This document shows positions 46,101 to 57,047 of a DNA stretch of 64,000 nucleotides, one piece after another. Origin of the DNA: Parascedosporium putredinis (lineage: Eukaryota > Ascomycota > Sordariomycetes > Microascales > Microascaceae); NCBI GenBank assembly GCA_949357655.1, contig CASHTG010000001.1, forward strand, positions 2,356,001 through 2,420,000, given 5' to 3'. The notes under the pieces were generated by a model. That model saw nothing but the letters and a program-made list of their open reading frames with translations, did not search any database and had not been told where the DNA came from. Position numbers and translations under genes: made by a program. The stretch's first letter is position 1. Each line of letters opens with the position of its first letter.

Positions 46101-49100
46101 ATAGCTCTTGACTGTGATAACGTACAACCCGGCATCGGCATTGTCGATCTCTTGCTCGGGATATTTGCTACCCTCCATTTGGATCCATCATCTTCAATTC
46201 CATTCCTGACGCATGGCCATTCCCCGAGATAGGAAAGGCGCAAGGGCAGGAGCAGGACGACATCTCATTCTATTCACTTCATGCCACGATGTGATCCTTG
46301 AAAGATATCTCAAGGGCCCTGCCCCTCCCTGTATCTTCCCTTCTCTTTTCTAACCCCTTGGCATGGTCCATGAAAGGTCTAGCAACACGGAACAAAGCAT
46401 GCGGCTCAGCATGCACCTACATGGTCAACGACTAGAACTGGCAGGAGTCTTGCCTTCTTACCCACTCTCAGCCCCTCTGCCGTGTCTTGTTGATCCCAAC
46501 TTTGACTAGAGTCCTGCGGGCTTCCGTCCTCGCTGCTTCCTCCCTTCCTCTTTCGCTCGAAGCAATACGGCCGTTGCCGCCGCCCCGCCGCGTCATTTTC
46601 CCCTCTTCTCCGAAGCTTTCAGTCCTCCAACTATCGATGTAGACGCCATGTTGCGTGCAGGGCAGCGCATCACGCCGTCCATCGCTGCCGTCTATGGAGT
46701 GGGTTGGTGGAAAACTGACGCGAAAGGATAGCAGTTTGCCGTTGAACAGCGGATCCCTTGTCTGATTGCTGATATCCGATCTATTATCAAAGTTCTCGCA
46801 ACGGAACTGTTCCGTTGCCTTGACCTTTGTCGCCCACTCCGCAACGGAGCCAAGTTCCCAAATAATCTCGTGGGCCGTTTATTACTAGTGAGCGGGCCTT
46901 ACCCGAGTTTAATTCCATGCGTAACCTTTTGGGGATCATCTCCTTGATTGTGTGGGCACCTTTTTTTTTTTTTTCCATCTTTTTAGGGTCCTTTGTCGGT
47001 CGAGAGGGGCGCGAACAGGGGATCATTCATCAATTGGACTGATTTGTCCCCGCTGGTCTGTATTGGCGTAATTGGCCCTTCACGCCCCTCCCACCCTGCT
47101 CGGCCATGACGAATTATACATCTATCCATGGATGGAATGGATCAATTGATGTACATGATGCTGTGGGGAGATCAAGGAGGTGGATATCGATTCAACGACA
47201 GTGACACCGACACCTTCATGCCAGTGGGCCAGTCCATGCTCTGTTGGGTTGGTGTTGGTGTGTGTACGAGATCCCATGCCAACTCATTCTATACCCATCA
47301 AATCCAGGTCCAAAGCTTGGTTACTTCCAACAAACGGGGCCTTATATCGAGGGCTAAGGATCAACAGGCCAACTCACTTACTCCTTACCCACCTTGACCC
47401 AGCACCGTCCACGGCCCGTCTGCCTAATACCTAGTCCTTTTTTGCGGAGAGACCTAACCTTGCCTAAACAGCTCATCGCCGCATTGCTCATTTCCATCGA
47501 CGTGGCTAACCAGCTGCATTGATACGCGCAAGCCGCCCAAGCGGACATCATTGAACATCTCCGTCCAGACATCCCCCGTCCCCTAGTCGCCCCATGTCTG
47601 CTCCCTTGCCGCCCCATTCTCGGCCATCTATCGGTCTTGATACTTGCCAAGTGGACGAGTGGTGTGGGAGTTTCTTGGCCCTCGAACGGAATGGCACTGA
47701 ACACTAGGCCAAACTGCTATGCTTTCAAGTTCCTTCAGGACCGTCTACATAAGCATAAACCGTTCTGTATGCTCGCCTGTTTCTGGCTCGTCTTGCAGGG
47801 CCGCCAATGATTCTTGGCCAAAGCTAAGCTAACCTGATTGCCGAAGACCGAGGTCTTTCCTAGCATTTCTTAGCCCTTCCTGCTTCCATCTTTCTCTCCC
47901 CCACACGTCGTGAAAGGCATTGACCTGGCTCCTGGCCCTCATGTCATCCCCAGTTCTTTCGACATTGAGGCCTCCTCCGCTGCCTTTACTTTCTCCCGTC
48001 ATCTTGTTGGGAAAGACAAAACGAGATCTAGACTCCGGGCTGCGCGACATCTTGAGCTAGTGGTATGCAACATAAGGACTGTAAATCCTCTTATTTTAGG
48101 ATCGTTGAAGTTGGAGCAATGCGCTGGCTGGTCAAACGTGCACGAGGCCATCAGCAAAGATCCACTCTGGGCATGCAGCTCCTTGTCAAGTTTATGCCCG
48201 GCTTTCAAAAGACGTATGCAGCGTGATGTAGCTCGTACAGAGACTGTTTGCTTTTTCCTCAATGCAGTGGCCATGCCAAAGTTCTCTGCTTTTTCAAGGT
48301 TCCTCTTTGCCATGCCAATATTTCCTTGCCCGCAGGAAAAGTGCGGAAATGACCCGTTCAAACCTTGTACCTCATCAATTTCTTTCTAATAAAGGGTAAA
48401 CTCTTCTGTTCAATGTCTCCAGAGCACAATGAGGGGTGTGTTGAGAGCAGCAGACTGGAGCGTTTTGTTGGTTGTGGGTTCATATTGCTCATATGGCGTT
48501 TGGTCCAGACGTTACATGAAGAGGCCACGCGCCCTCCCCACACATACATATACACGCACACCGCAGCCTTAGCGGATGCCGTAGCTTTTGAGTACGTCGG
48601 TGCATTATGACGAATAGCTGAATGCATGAAGAATGAGTACGAAAGTACTAATAGCACGCTGCGCACTTGTGGCCGTTGGAGGCCTTGAAAGCTAAGGAGA
48701 TTATCCGCTCTTGGTGGGCTTCATTTTCCACGGAATCCTACCCTACATGCCCCCGGGGCGTCGATCGGTATGCGCCAGACATGTCAAGATGAAGGCAAAG
48801 CAGCTCCCACAAGCCCTAGTACTGTTCTTCTAGCCTGTGGGGCTTCATCTCAGAATGGAATCCCCTTCTGGAGCCTGGTGGCTTACCAATGGGTCCGTTC
48901 CTACCAGTTTCTGTCTGCGTTTGACAACATCATCGAAGTGGAGACTTCCGACTTAAAGCCATCACTGAACCATGCTAGCGACAGGCGTAGATGGGCCCCG
49001 TCAATTCTCACTCTCGGGCTGCTGCCTCGAGGCCGTGGCCGTGGCTATTATGAGCGTGGGCTTCCTTCTCGGTGGGTTCTCCTGTGGAGAAGGGAGGGGT

Positions 49101-50310
49101 GTAAATCCGCGTAACGGCACCTCTGACAGCAGCAGCCTGTACTTCAAATGATATTCAATGTTGTCGGATTGAGGGGGTGAGGGGCCACTGGCAGCACTTG
49201 AGCCTTTCCTGTGGAGAATGCCAATCTTGCTACCCCGCCTGCCCGCCATCTCGCCGAGGATAGAACCCCATCTCGTCGATCTCCTCAAGGCAAGGAGAAA
49301 ACGGCAATTCTAATCCCCTGCTATCCACCCTTTCCTCTGTGGGTGCATCGCCAAGTGCCGCTGAAAACGGCCGCTTTGTAAAACAGCTTCGGTAATTGAG
49401 GCAAGCTTTCCTTCACCTTGGAAGGGGGCGTCTCTCTGCTCTCGCACCCCAAGATACACAGTACGGGCGAAACCGAGAAGTTTGGAGTACGGAAACTTGA
49501 GCTAGCTTGGGCGGATAGTGTGCTCCTCTCTCTGACCTTTTCCTCTCTCTTTTTCCAATTAATCCTTTATTATTTGTTGCTCAATATTATTTCATTATTC
49601 AGCGGTTTCAAGGGCATGCGGCGGAGAGCGGTAGCTACTTTGTAGATTGCCGTCCGCTATTATGTTGTCGGATAAAAATGAAGAATGGTCTCTTCTACTT
49701 CTCGGTTTCTTTTCTGGCTCTGACTTTGGACCCTCAAATATCTGCTAGCTCATGTTGACATCAGTTGGCAGCGGCAGCGGCGGGTGGCTCCCGACTGGGG
49801 TCCCGCGACGATCTATGGCACGTGACACAACAGCTGCCAACAGTGGGGTGCGACTGCGGGTTTCTCAAAGCCGAGAAATGGTGCATGGGCGTTTCGATGG
49901 CGCTTGAGGCTCTTTTCAGGGGCAAAGTCTTTGTTTCAAGAGCTTCATGAAACGGCCAGCGATGGGACGACTTTTGGTGATATCTCAATAATTGAAACCT
50001 GGGCTTTATTGCTAGTATTATCATCTCTTTTTCTCCCCTCCTTGTCCTCTTCCTGGCTCCTCCTTGTGCGCTTATAACTGGACTCTGGGAGAGTCGTGAG
50101 GGTTGGTCTGTTTCGTTCATTGTACTAACTACACTCGGCGAGTTGGTCACTTGTCGGACGCTTTAGTTCGGCTTCATCAAAAGAGTGAAAGTGCCGGGCA
50201 CGGGAGCACGCGGCTTGATCAGCTCGGCACCATCTTCTAGCCTCACCTTTACCTCTTATCCCCTTTCTCAATACTTTATACTCCCCTTATACCCATTTTC
50301 TACCTCGGCC

Positions 50311-51954
50311 ATGATCGACTTCACCTTGGACGAGGCCATCGCGGTCTTCGATACGCAGACCACCATTGTATTCCTCATCACGCTCTGCAGCTTCTTCATC
50401 CCTGTTCTTCTTCTTTTCCCCCTGTCCCGATTCGCATCTCCGAGGCGTTGGCTCGAACCCATACAAAATTGGGATTAGAGCCCGGGACTACTAACTTGCC
50501 CAATCCGCCGACGACTGGGCAGCAGCCGGCGGAGGCGACGGCGAAGGATACGGCGAAGGACAAGAGCTCGCTGGCCAAGATCCAAAGCTTATTCATCTAC
50601 CCCATCAAATCGTGCCAGGGTATCGAGCTCCAAAAGCAAAGGTTTTCGGATCTGGCCTGCAGTATGATAGGCTCTACACCTTTGCGAGGTTGAAGGATGC
50701 CTCTGCCGCCGCCACTGGGGCTGGCTCAAGTGACGGGGCCAAGGAAGGCGAGGGAGGCGAGGATTCTGGGCCGGTCTGGGACTTTGTCACGCAAAGACAG
50801 TTCCCTCGCCTAGCTAAAGTTGGCGTTGACATCTGGTGCCCTGACGCTGTCAAAACCCGGGGAAGCTCACCGAGCGAGGCTCTGACGAGACCTTCATGAT
50901 TGTGCGATTCCCTTGGAGCAGGCCCGGCTTCCTCGGCATCGTGGACCATATCGCTGCTAGGTTTAGCAAAGGCTGGAGCGGGTATCCCGAAAAGGAGATC
51001 CTGCTGCCCGTCAGCTTCCCCTCCGAACCCGAGATCGCTGGCCGGGGCTATCGTTATGAAAAGTCAGGGTGTGGAGGGAGGTCATGACGGCTTTGAATAT
51101 GGAGGAAGAGCTTCCACGTGATCTTGCCGAATATCTCGGCATCAACGAGAGACTGGGCATCTTCAGAACGAGTCCCATGATGTCACGGGAAGTTCACCGG
51201 AATGCGCCTAATGCGGATGAGGCCGGGTATCAACCTACGGTAAGATTCCAAGACTCCGTAAGTGCGAACAAAAAAAGAAAAACAAAGAAAAAAACCCATT
51301 ATTTATTGTGGCGAGAAAGCTAACAGGGATTGATATCTCGGGACAGTACCCTGTTCATCTCATGAACATTGCAAGTGTCGAAGATATGGCGACCAAGATC
51401 GAAGACCCTACCCTCAAGGACCTCAGCGTTCGCAGGTTTAGGGCCAATGTCGTCAGTACGTGGTTGCCAAGCCCTTCTTTTCTTCGCTCTGATCCGACCT
51501 CGCCCATCCAACTTGAAATATGAAACTAATGCCACTTGTCTAGTTACCGGTCCTCCTGCCTACGATGAAGATCACTGGAAGACTTTCCGTCTCAAGCAGG
51601 GCACGGCGTCCGTTCACTCGGACTGCACGTACCATGTCTCGTGCCGAACCTCACGGTAAGCTTGCGACCCAGCCTCTCTGACTCTTTCCTTAACTCCTCT
51701 AACGTAAGACGGAGCCGTAGATGCAAACTACCTAATGTGGACCCTGCTACCGCTATCCCTCACCCCGTAGAGCCGGACCGCTACCTTCGAAAGCACCGCA
51801 ACATTGACGACGGCTGCCCCAAGAATGGCTGCCTCGGCATGATGCTCACCCCCTCTTCTCCGACCAAAGCAGGCGCGTGGCTCTGGAGTCGTGGCTCGAG
51901 GTGGGCATGGAAATCGACGTCACGGAGAGGGGCGAGCACTTGTTCGTAAGGTGA
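50311..51954 (+). CDS. Membrane-anchored MOSC-domain protein (mARC-like)
   Basis: Molybdenum-cofactor-binding type protein of the MOSC family, resembling mitochondrial amidoxime-reducing components and Moco sulfurase C-termini. Start 50311 (MIDFTLDEAIAVF). One N-terminal membrane anchor follows (IVFLITLCSFFIPVLLLFPL). The MOSC N-terminal barrel starts SLAKIQSLFIYPIKSCQGIE and continues YDRLYTFARLKDA, then WDFVTQRQFPRLAKVGVDI. Later blocks are ERLGIFRTSPMMSREVHRNA, YPVHLMNIASVEDMATKI and RRFRANVV/ITGPPAYDEDHW. The cysteine-bearing end is SCRTSRCKLPNVDP, then CPKNGCLGMML and WLEVGMEIDVTERGEHLFV. Introns: 51258-51346; one splitting the Ile codon in VVI/TG; one splitting the Arg codon in TSR/CK. 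Five shifts interrupt it: CCC 50458-50460, AAAA 50632-50635, GGGG 50859-50862, AAAA 51059-51062 and C-run 51849-51853. One added base restores each. Substrate unknown. Confidence 0.9.
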
Positions 51955-52516
51955 AGAAGCGACATGCTCGATGTGTTTGCTATCATCGATTCCACGACAG
52001 CTGTGTATGTGTATGAAGGGGTGTCTTTTATTTGCAACCACGTTTACGGAGTTTTGCCAACTGCATAGATGACCATCATCAGCGAGACTGGGAAGGACAG
52101 ATCATAAATATAGTTGATAGTGTAGATAGATGGATGTGTAAGATTTCCTTGATTTTGTTATAAGCCTTTGAAATGAGATCAAGAACTTGAAAGAAAGGGA
52201 CCAGACAGAAGCGTGCAAGGGTCAAACTTGGTGAGGTAACTTTGGTCGGTGGCATGAGTGATCCAATTCAAGCATTCATTTCCCCGCATAATAAGTGATA
52301 TGGCTCCCATCCTCCCCGTTTCCCCATACCAAAGCACAACCCGAAAAAAAGAGGCATAATATTTCCACATCCGCAACCTAGAACCCCTCCCCAGTCGTTC
52401 ATCATTACATGCAGTCCTGGTATAATTTGAAAAGCCAAATAAAATAACAATGAGCACACTGAATCCTTGCATGCCCTTATCTATACTTGCGCCACCCTCG
52501 CTAACCCCAACCGCCG
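51955..52516. other. Intergenic between convergent MOSC gene and SMC2
   Basis: 3' flanks of convergent genes, with AT-rich stretches near 52095-52170. No coding signal. Confidence 0.6.
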
Positions 52517-55500
52517 TTACCTGAGGTCTGCGGGCGTAAGTGCCTGCACCATACTCGTGCCCTCGCTGAATCTTGTACGGAAGATGCGGTTCGCATTCTG
52601 GAACATGCCATCCTTCAAACTGACAACGATAAACTGCGAGCCCTTGAACCGCGTCTTGATGAGACGGCCAATGTTTTGTGTGTGGGAGAGATCGAGAGCG
52701 GCGTCAACCTCGTCCAGAATGTACATGGGTGCTGGCTTGAACTGTAAGAGTGCCATGATGAGGGACAGGGCAATGAGGGACCTGCAGTGGGTGTTAGAGC
52801 GTTTTCTATAGCGCGAGGCAGAGGAGGTGATTATGAGTCTTACCTTTGGCCTCCGGACAATTCCGTGAGGCTCTGCTTCCAAACCTTGCCTAGAGACACC
52901 TTGACTTCCAAGCCTTCGCTGATCGTCTTGCCTTCGGGGGTCAAGCTTCGCGAAGCTTCCGGGAAGCAGTTCGGCAAAGATCTGGCCAAAGTCCCCATTG
53001 ACCTTCTCCCAGGTCTCCTGGAGCGCCTTCTTCTTGTAGTCGTCGAGGGAAACAATGGTCTCCTCAATCTTGCGCTTATCACGGATGACCGTCTTCATCA
53101 TGTGCTTGAGCGAGACCTCCTTCTTTTCCACGCTGTCAATCATGTTCATAACCTTGGGGTTGATCTTCTTCTTCATGCCTTGGAAACGTTCCGTTAAATT
53201 GCGGTGCGTCGCGCGGCATTCGCGAATGTTTTGGTTGTGGAAGTCGTAAGGGGTCCCTTGACGGCCAAACTTGTCGCGCTCGTCGACAATCCAGTCGTGT
53301 TTGGACTCGAGCTTCTTGACTTCTTCAGCAGCGTGCTGCTGTTCCTTGTCGAACTTGTCAATCTGGTGGCCGAGCTTTTGAAGTTCGAGGCCGTCCTCGG
53401 TGATTCTCTTGTTCTTGGATCGCGTGGCTTCCTCGAGCGCGCGAAGTTCATCGTCAAAGATGTTAAGCTTGGACCGCTCATCCTCCAGCTGCGCTTGTAC
53501 CGTGTCGTGTGTGTCCTGAACCTTGGCCTGCTCTTTGACGAGTCCCTCAATTTCCTGCTTCTGGGAAGCGATGGCGAGCTCAACTTCTTGTAGTTGCTCT
53601 TGAGTGCCTGACAAATCCGCGCCGGCCTGCTCTGAGTCCAGCTGGGCTACTTGGACCTCCTTTTGGAGGATCTTGACAGAGCCCGAATTCTTGGCAAGGT
53701 TAGCCCTCAGCTTGTCAAGGGCTTTTGGAGCTCGATCAGCTTTGCGTCCTTGTTTGTATCAAAGTCCTTCATATCCTTCTCAATCCTCTTGACGTCGGCT
53801 GTGGCTTCCGTGTGGCGTTTCTTGGCCTCTGCAATATCATTCTTCAATTGGGAAATGGTCTCTTTCATGACGGCTACTTCTTGGATAATGGACGAGGCAG
53901 AGTTGCCGCCAATCTGCTCTTCGGCGAGTTTAATCTCGTGCGCCTTGAGATCGAGAGCCTGCTTGATCTGCTTGGCCTTATCTAGCTTGGATTTCTCCTT
54001 GGCGATTGTGAGCTGAAGTTGCTTGAGTGTCGTCTCGGCTTCGTTCAACTGCCTCGTGAGGAGGTTTAATTTCTGCAAAGTCACTAACACACCACTTGAG
54101 TTGGGTGCGCTGCCACCCGACAGGGTTCCCGAGGGATCATATGCGTCACCCTCGAGTGTGATGCTTCGCATACGAACGCTGGGATCAAAAGTGACCTTCT
54201 TGGCGGTCTCTGCATCGGCACAGATTAGAGTGTTGCCAAAGACAAACTCCATCGCTGCAGAGACCTCGTCATCATAACCAACCAACGATAGGGCAAGGTC
54301 GACTTTGCCAGGCGCGATCTTCTGGGCGGTTGCAATGGATTGCGCAGACGCCTTGAAGGCCGCGATCTTGTTGAGCGGGATGATGGTGACCCTCTTGCGG
54401 AGCTTGCCATTCTTGAGAAGTTGAGTGCCCGTCACTTCGGTGTCGACGACAACGTTGTAGAGACGGCCGCCCGCACAGATTTCAAGGGCAGTTCCGGCGT
54501 GGGTATGCTCCTTGCCGAGTGTGAAGAGCTGAGCGACCAAGCCTTTGACCTTGGAACGGTCAAAACCGGGCGCGGGGTCTGCGTAGGTGAAGTCAATGTT
54601 CGCAACCTTGCGTCGCAAAGCGTCTGCCTCGTGTCGCAGTTCCCGAATCTTTTGTTGAAGAGAAGACTCCTGTTTGTACATCTCCTCCTCTTGGCCCGGC
54701 TCGAAGCCTAGTTTGCCGAGTTCCTTTTCGAATTTCTGGGCGTCAGCTCTGAGACCTTCGAGCTCCTTGAGCAAACCGGCGTTGGCTTCCTTGGCCTTCT
54801 TTGCCCGGGGCTCTTCCTCCTTGACCCGCTTCTCGAGATGAGCAATCTTGATCTTTGCCTGTTCCTGTTCCGTGATGGAGGCGGTGGCCCGATTCCTGGC
54901 ATCCTGGAGTTGGCCCTGATAGCCGTTCTCCTGGCCATCCTTTGAAGCAACGCCTGTCTGGAGAGTCTGGAGGAGTTCCTCCTTTGACTCGGCCTCCTGG
55001 GTTTGTTTCTCTAGGTCTTCTTTGGCCGCGTCGTACTTGGACTTGATCGTTTCAAAAGCAGTGACCTTTTCTGTCAGGGAGGCTTCCAGTTCCGCGACTG
55101 TTTTCTCAACCGCAGTCTTCTTCTCCTCCTCTTCGGCAAGACTAGACTTCTTCAACTCCATGACGGTAGCTAACCGTACAAGCTCGTTGGAATGCTTCTT
55201 GACTGCCTCCTCCAAAGCCTGGGCCTTTCCACCCTTTCGTAGCTCCTTGTCCCTTTGGGTGCGTACACGCTTCACGTCTTCTTCGAGATGATGGATTTCG
55301 CTCTTCAAGCGCGCCGTAGACTCGTCAAGTTCCTTTTGCCGCGCCACCTTTGCCTCCAAGTCGGCAGCAGACCTCTTGAGCTTCTCAACATTGGAGACGT
55401 AGTCATAAGCCACCACCAGCCTGTCGAGCCGCTCGAGATCATTTTGGGTTTGTTGGAAATCTAGGAAGGCTCTCTTTTCCGTTCGGAGTTTTCGAGCTTC

Positions 55501-56332
55501 GGCTCAATCTCATCTCGCAGCAACTCGGTGATCTCCTGGAGTTTCATCTCCTTCTTGGCCATGGTTTTGATGGCCTTGTCCCTCCTGTCCTCAAACATCC
55601 TAGTCCCCGCAGCCTCTTCGATCATGGCCAAAATCTCAACAGGCTTCATGTTGAGCACCTTGGTGATGCGACCTTGCATGATGAGGAAATTTGGGTTGTT
55701 GATATTTAGCTGCACTGACTGGAACAGGTTTTGTACTGTTTGCTGCTGTGCTCGGTGGCCGTTGATGAGGTATTTGGATGTGCCTCCCAGAACGATTTGC
55801 CTCGTGACACTGATAGTGGCGTATTCCTCGAAGCCGATGGGGGACTTTTTCTTATCGCGGTTGTCGAAGACGATTGTGACACTGGCCTTAGTAACACCGG
55901 CCTGGCCGCGCTTGTAGATGAGGTCCTGAGATTACGAGAGGGTTAGCAAAGGGTCAGCTGAGGGCTAGGTGCGGTCAGGGGAAAAAGGAAAGAGCTGGAT
56001 GGACCAAATCTACCAGTAGCGCATACCTGTAGGTTCTGAGCGCGAACCGTCGACATGTTGGTGATGCCGAGGACGAAGCATATGGCGTCCAGAATATTGG
56101 ATTTACCGCTGCCGTTAAGGCCGGTGATGGAATTGAAACTCTCGTCTGCAAATCGTAGATTTAGCAAATCAGTAGCCCAAGAGATCACTGAGCGGAGAGG
56201 GGCACACGCACCATCCTGAGATAACGGTTCGCACCGCATACGACTTGAAGCCCTATATCAAAAGTTTAGCGCATGTTGCTGGGGATCCGGAATGCGAAAA
56301 CGCACGTCTATGATAACCTCAATGACTCTCAT
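52517..56332 (-). CDS. SMC2: Condensin subunit SMC2
   Basis: ATPase of the condensin complex that compacts mitotic chromosomes. Exon 1 is 56332-56306 (MRVIEVIID) and splices to 56252 (GFKSYAVRTVISG). Exon 3 from about 56145 has Walker A in FNSITGLNGSGKSNILDAIC. A phase-0 intron separates RAQNLQ and DLIYKRGQAG. Then come QLNINNPNFLIMQGRITKVL and long coiled coils around the hinge (about 54560-54080: TAGTALEIC-type start, VTIIPLNKIAAFKASAQSIA, YDPSGTLSGGSAPNSSGVLV). The C-terminal head has signature LTELSGGQR, an intron near 52790-52850, then Walker B in PMYILDEVDAALDLSHTQNI and the end QALTPADLR. Total is about 1170 aa, the usual SMC2 size. The frame breaks at TTTT 55489-55492, TTTT 53723-53726 and GGGGG 52936-52940, each one base short. 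The exon 2-3 join also needs correction to give the expected WDES. Confidence 0.97.
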
Positions 56333-57047
56333 TTTTGAAAACCTCCGAATCGTCAAGGTTCTCTGTGGTGGTAAGCTTGGGTGCTGAGGGTCTGAGATGT
56401 TCTCGGAGGGGAACAACGACTGACGCGGAGAGCGATGAAAGTAAACGAAACAAAGTAAACAAACGCAGCCTACAGTGCGTCACAGTGCCTGTCTTGATGA
56501 AACTCAACCCAATCTCAGCCGGTAGGAAAAATAACAACAGACCAGGACCCACTATTGCCATGAAAAGCCACACTGGGCTGGACAGTGCGATCATTACCCT
56601 TGCGCACGCAAACCTGGGGATCGCGGGCTTGGAGGGTCATGTAAATCACGTGAGACCGCGGATTCCCATCGTATATCTAGTTACACAGTGAGAGGACGTT
56701 ATGGCGTAGTGCAAGTCAAGTCCGCAGTCTAATCCCGATCGGGAACAATCAAAACAAACGAGCCCCCAAAGGCGGGAAATAACACGACCCAGCTTTCCCG
56801 AAGCTCCTCTAGCCATCCCGCACAAACGAACCACCCACCCCATAACTTCAACTATCTCATCCTCGGCCAACCCCCAAAAAATTCTTGTCAACAACCGCAA
56901 CATCGTGCCAGGCTTTATTGACTTATCTACGCCGGCCTGGTTCCTTATTTTGAAGATTTGTTTTGCCTTTCCTTCCCTCGACAGCCTTTCCTCCTTCATT
57001 AGCAGCACTCGCGTCGAGATCTGCTGCATCGAAGTCACGTCTCCAAC
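56333..57047. promoter_or_regulatory. Divergent SMC2-INCENP promoter region
   Basis: A 715-bp region between two divergent mitotic genes. It contains two forkhead-type motifs in tandem, GTAAACGAAA at 56441-56450 and GTAAACAAA at 56455-56463, about 110-130 bp upstream of the SMC2 start codon. A CACGTG E-box lies at 56647-56652. Start sites and function are inferred, not shown. Confidence 0.6.

Larger units (their letters stand above)
35127..50310. other. 15 kb region with no recognisable gene
   Basis: Lies between the divergent starts of the Zn2Cys6 factor (minus) and the MOSC protein (plus). I find no protein family, no convincing exon chain and no transposon remnant. Base composition is not strongly AT-biased, arguing against RIP-degraded repeats. 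Visible elements: an A-run near 37920-37932; a CCCACACA minisatellite (40103-40159); a T-run near 42197; purine tracts at 42800-42845; and many short palindromes, for example GTACGAAGTACTTCGTAC at 39350-39367, CCATCCATGGATGG at 38511-38524 and CATGGATCCATG at about 44910-44921. It could hold long regulatory sequence, long 5' leaders or non-coding transcripts. Confidence 0.5.

Noticed and set aside
47910..48389. 159-aa plus-strand frame in the gene-free block
   Set aside because: No recognisable motif and a comparably open frame on the opposite strand; not enough to call a gene.
35127..50310. RIP-degraded transposon graveyard
   Set aside because: The region is not strongly AT-rich and shows no long repeats, terminal repeats or transposase/reverse transcriptase remnants.
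52517..56332. SMC2 as a pseudogene because of several frameshifts
   Set aside because: All frames retain full conservation including Walker A, signature and Walker B motifs. The shifts lie in homopolymers and recur in most neighbouring genes.
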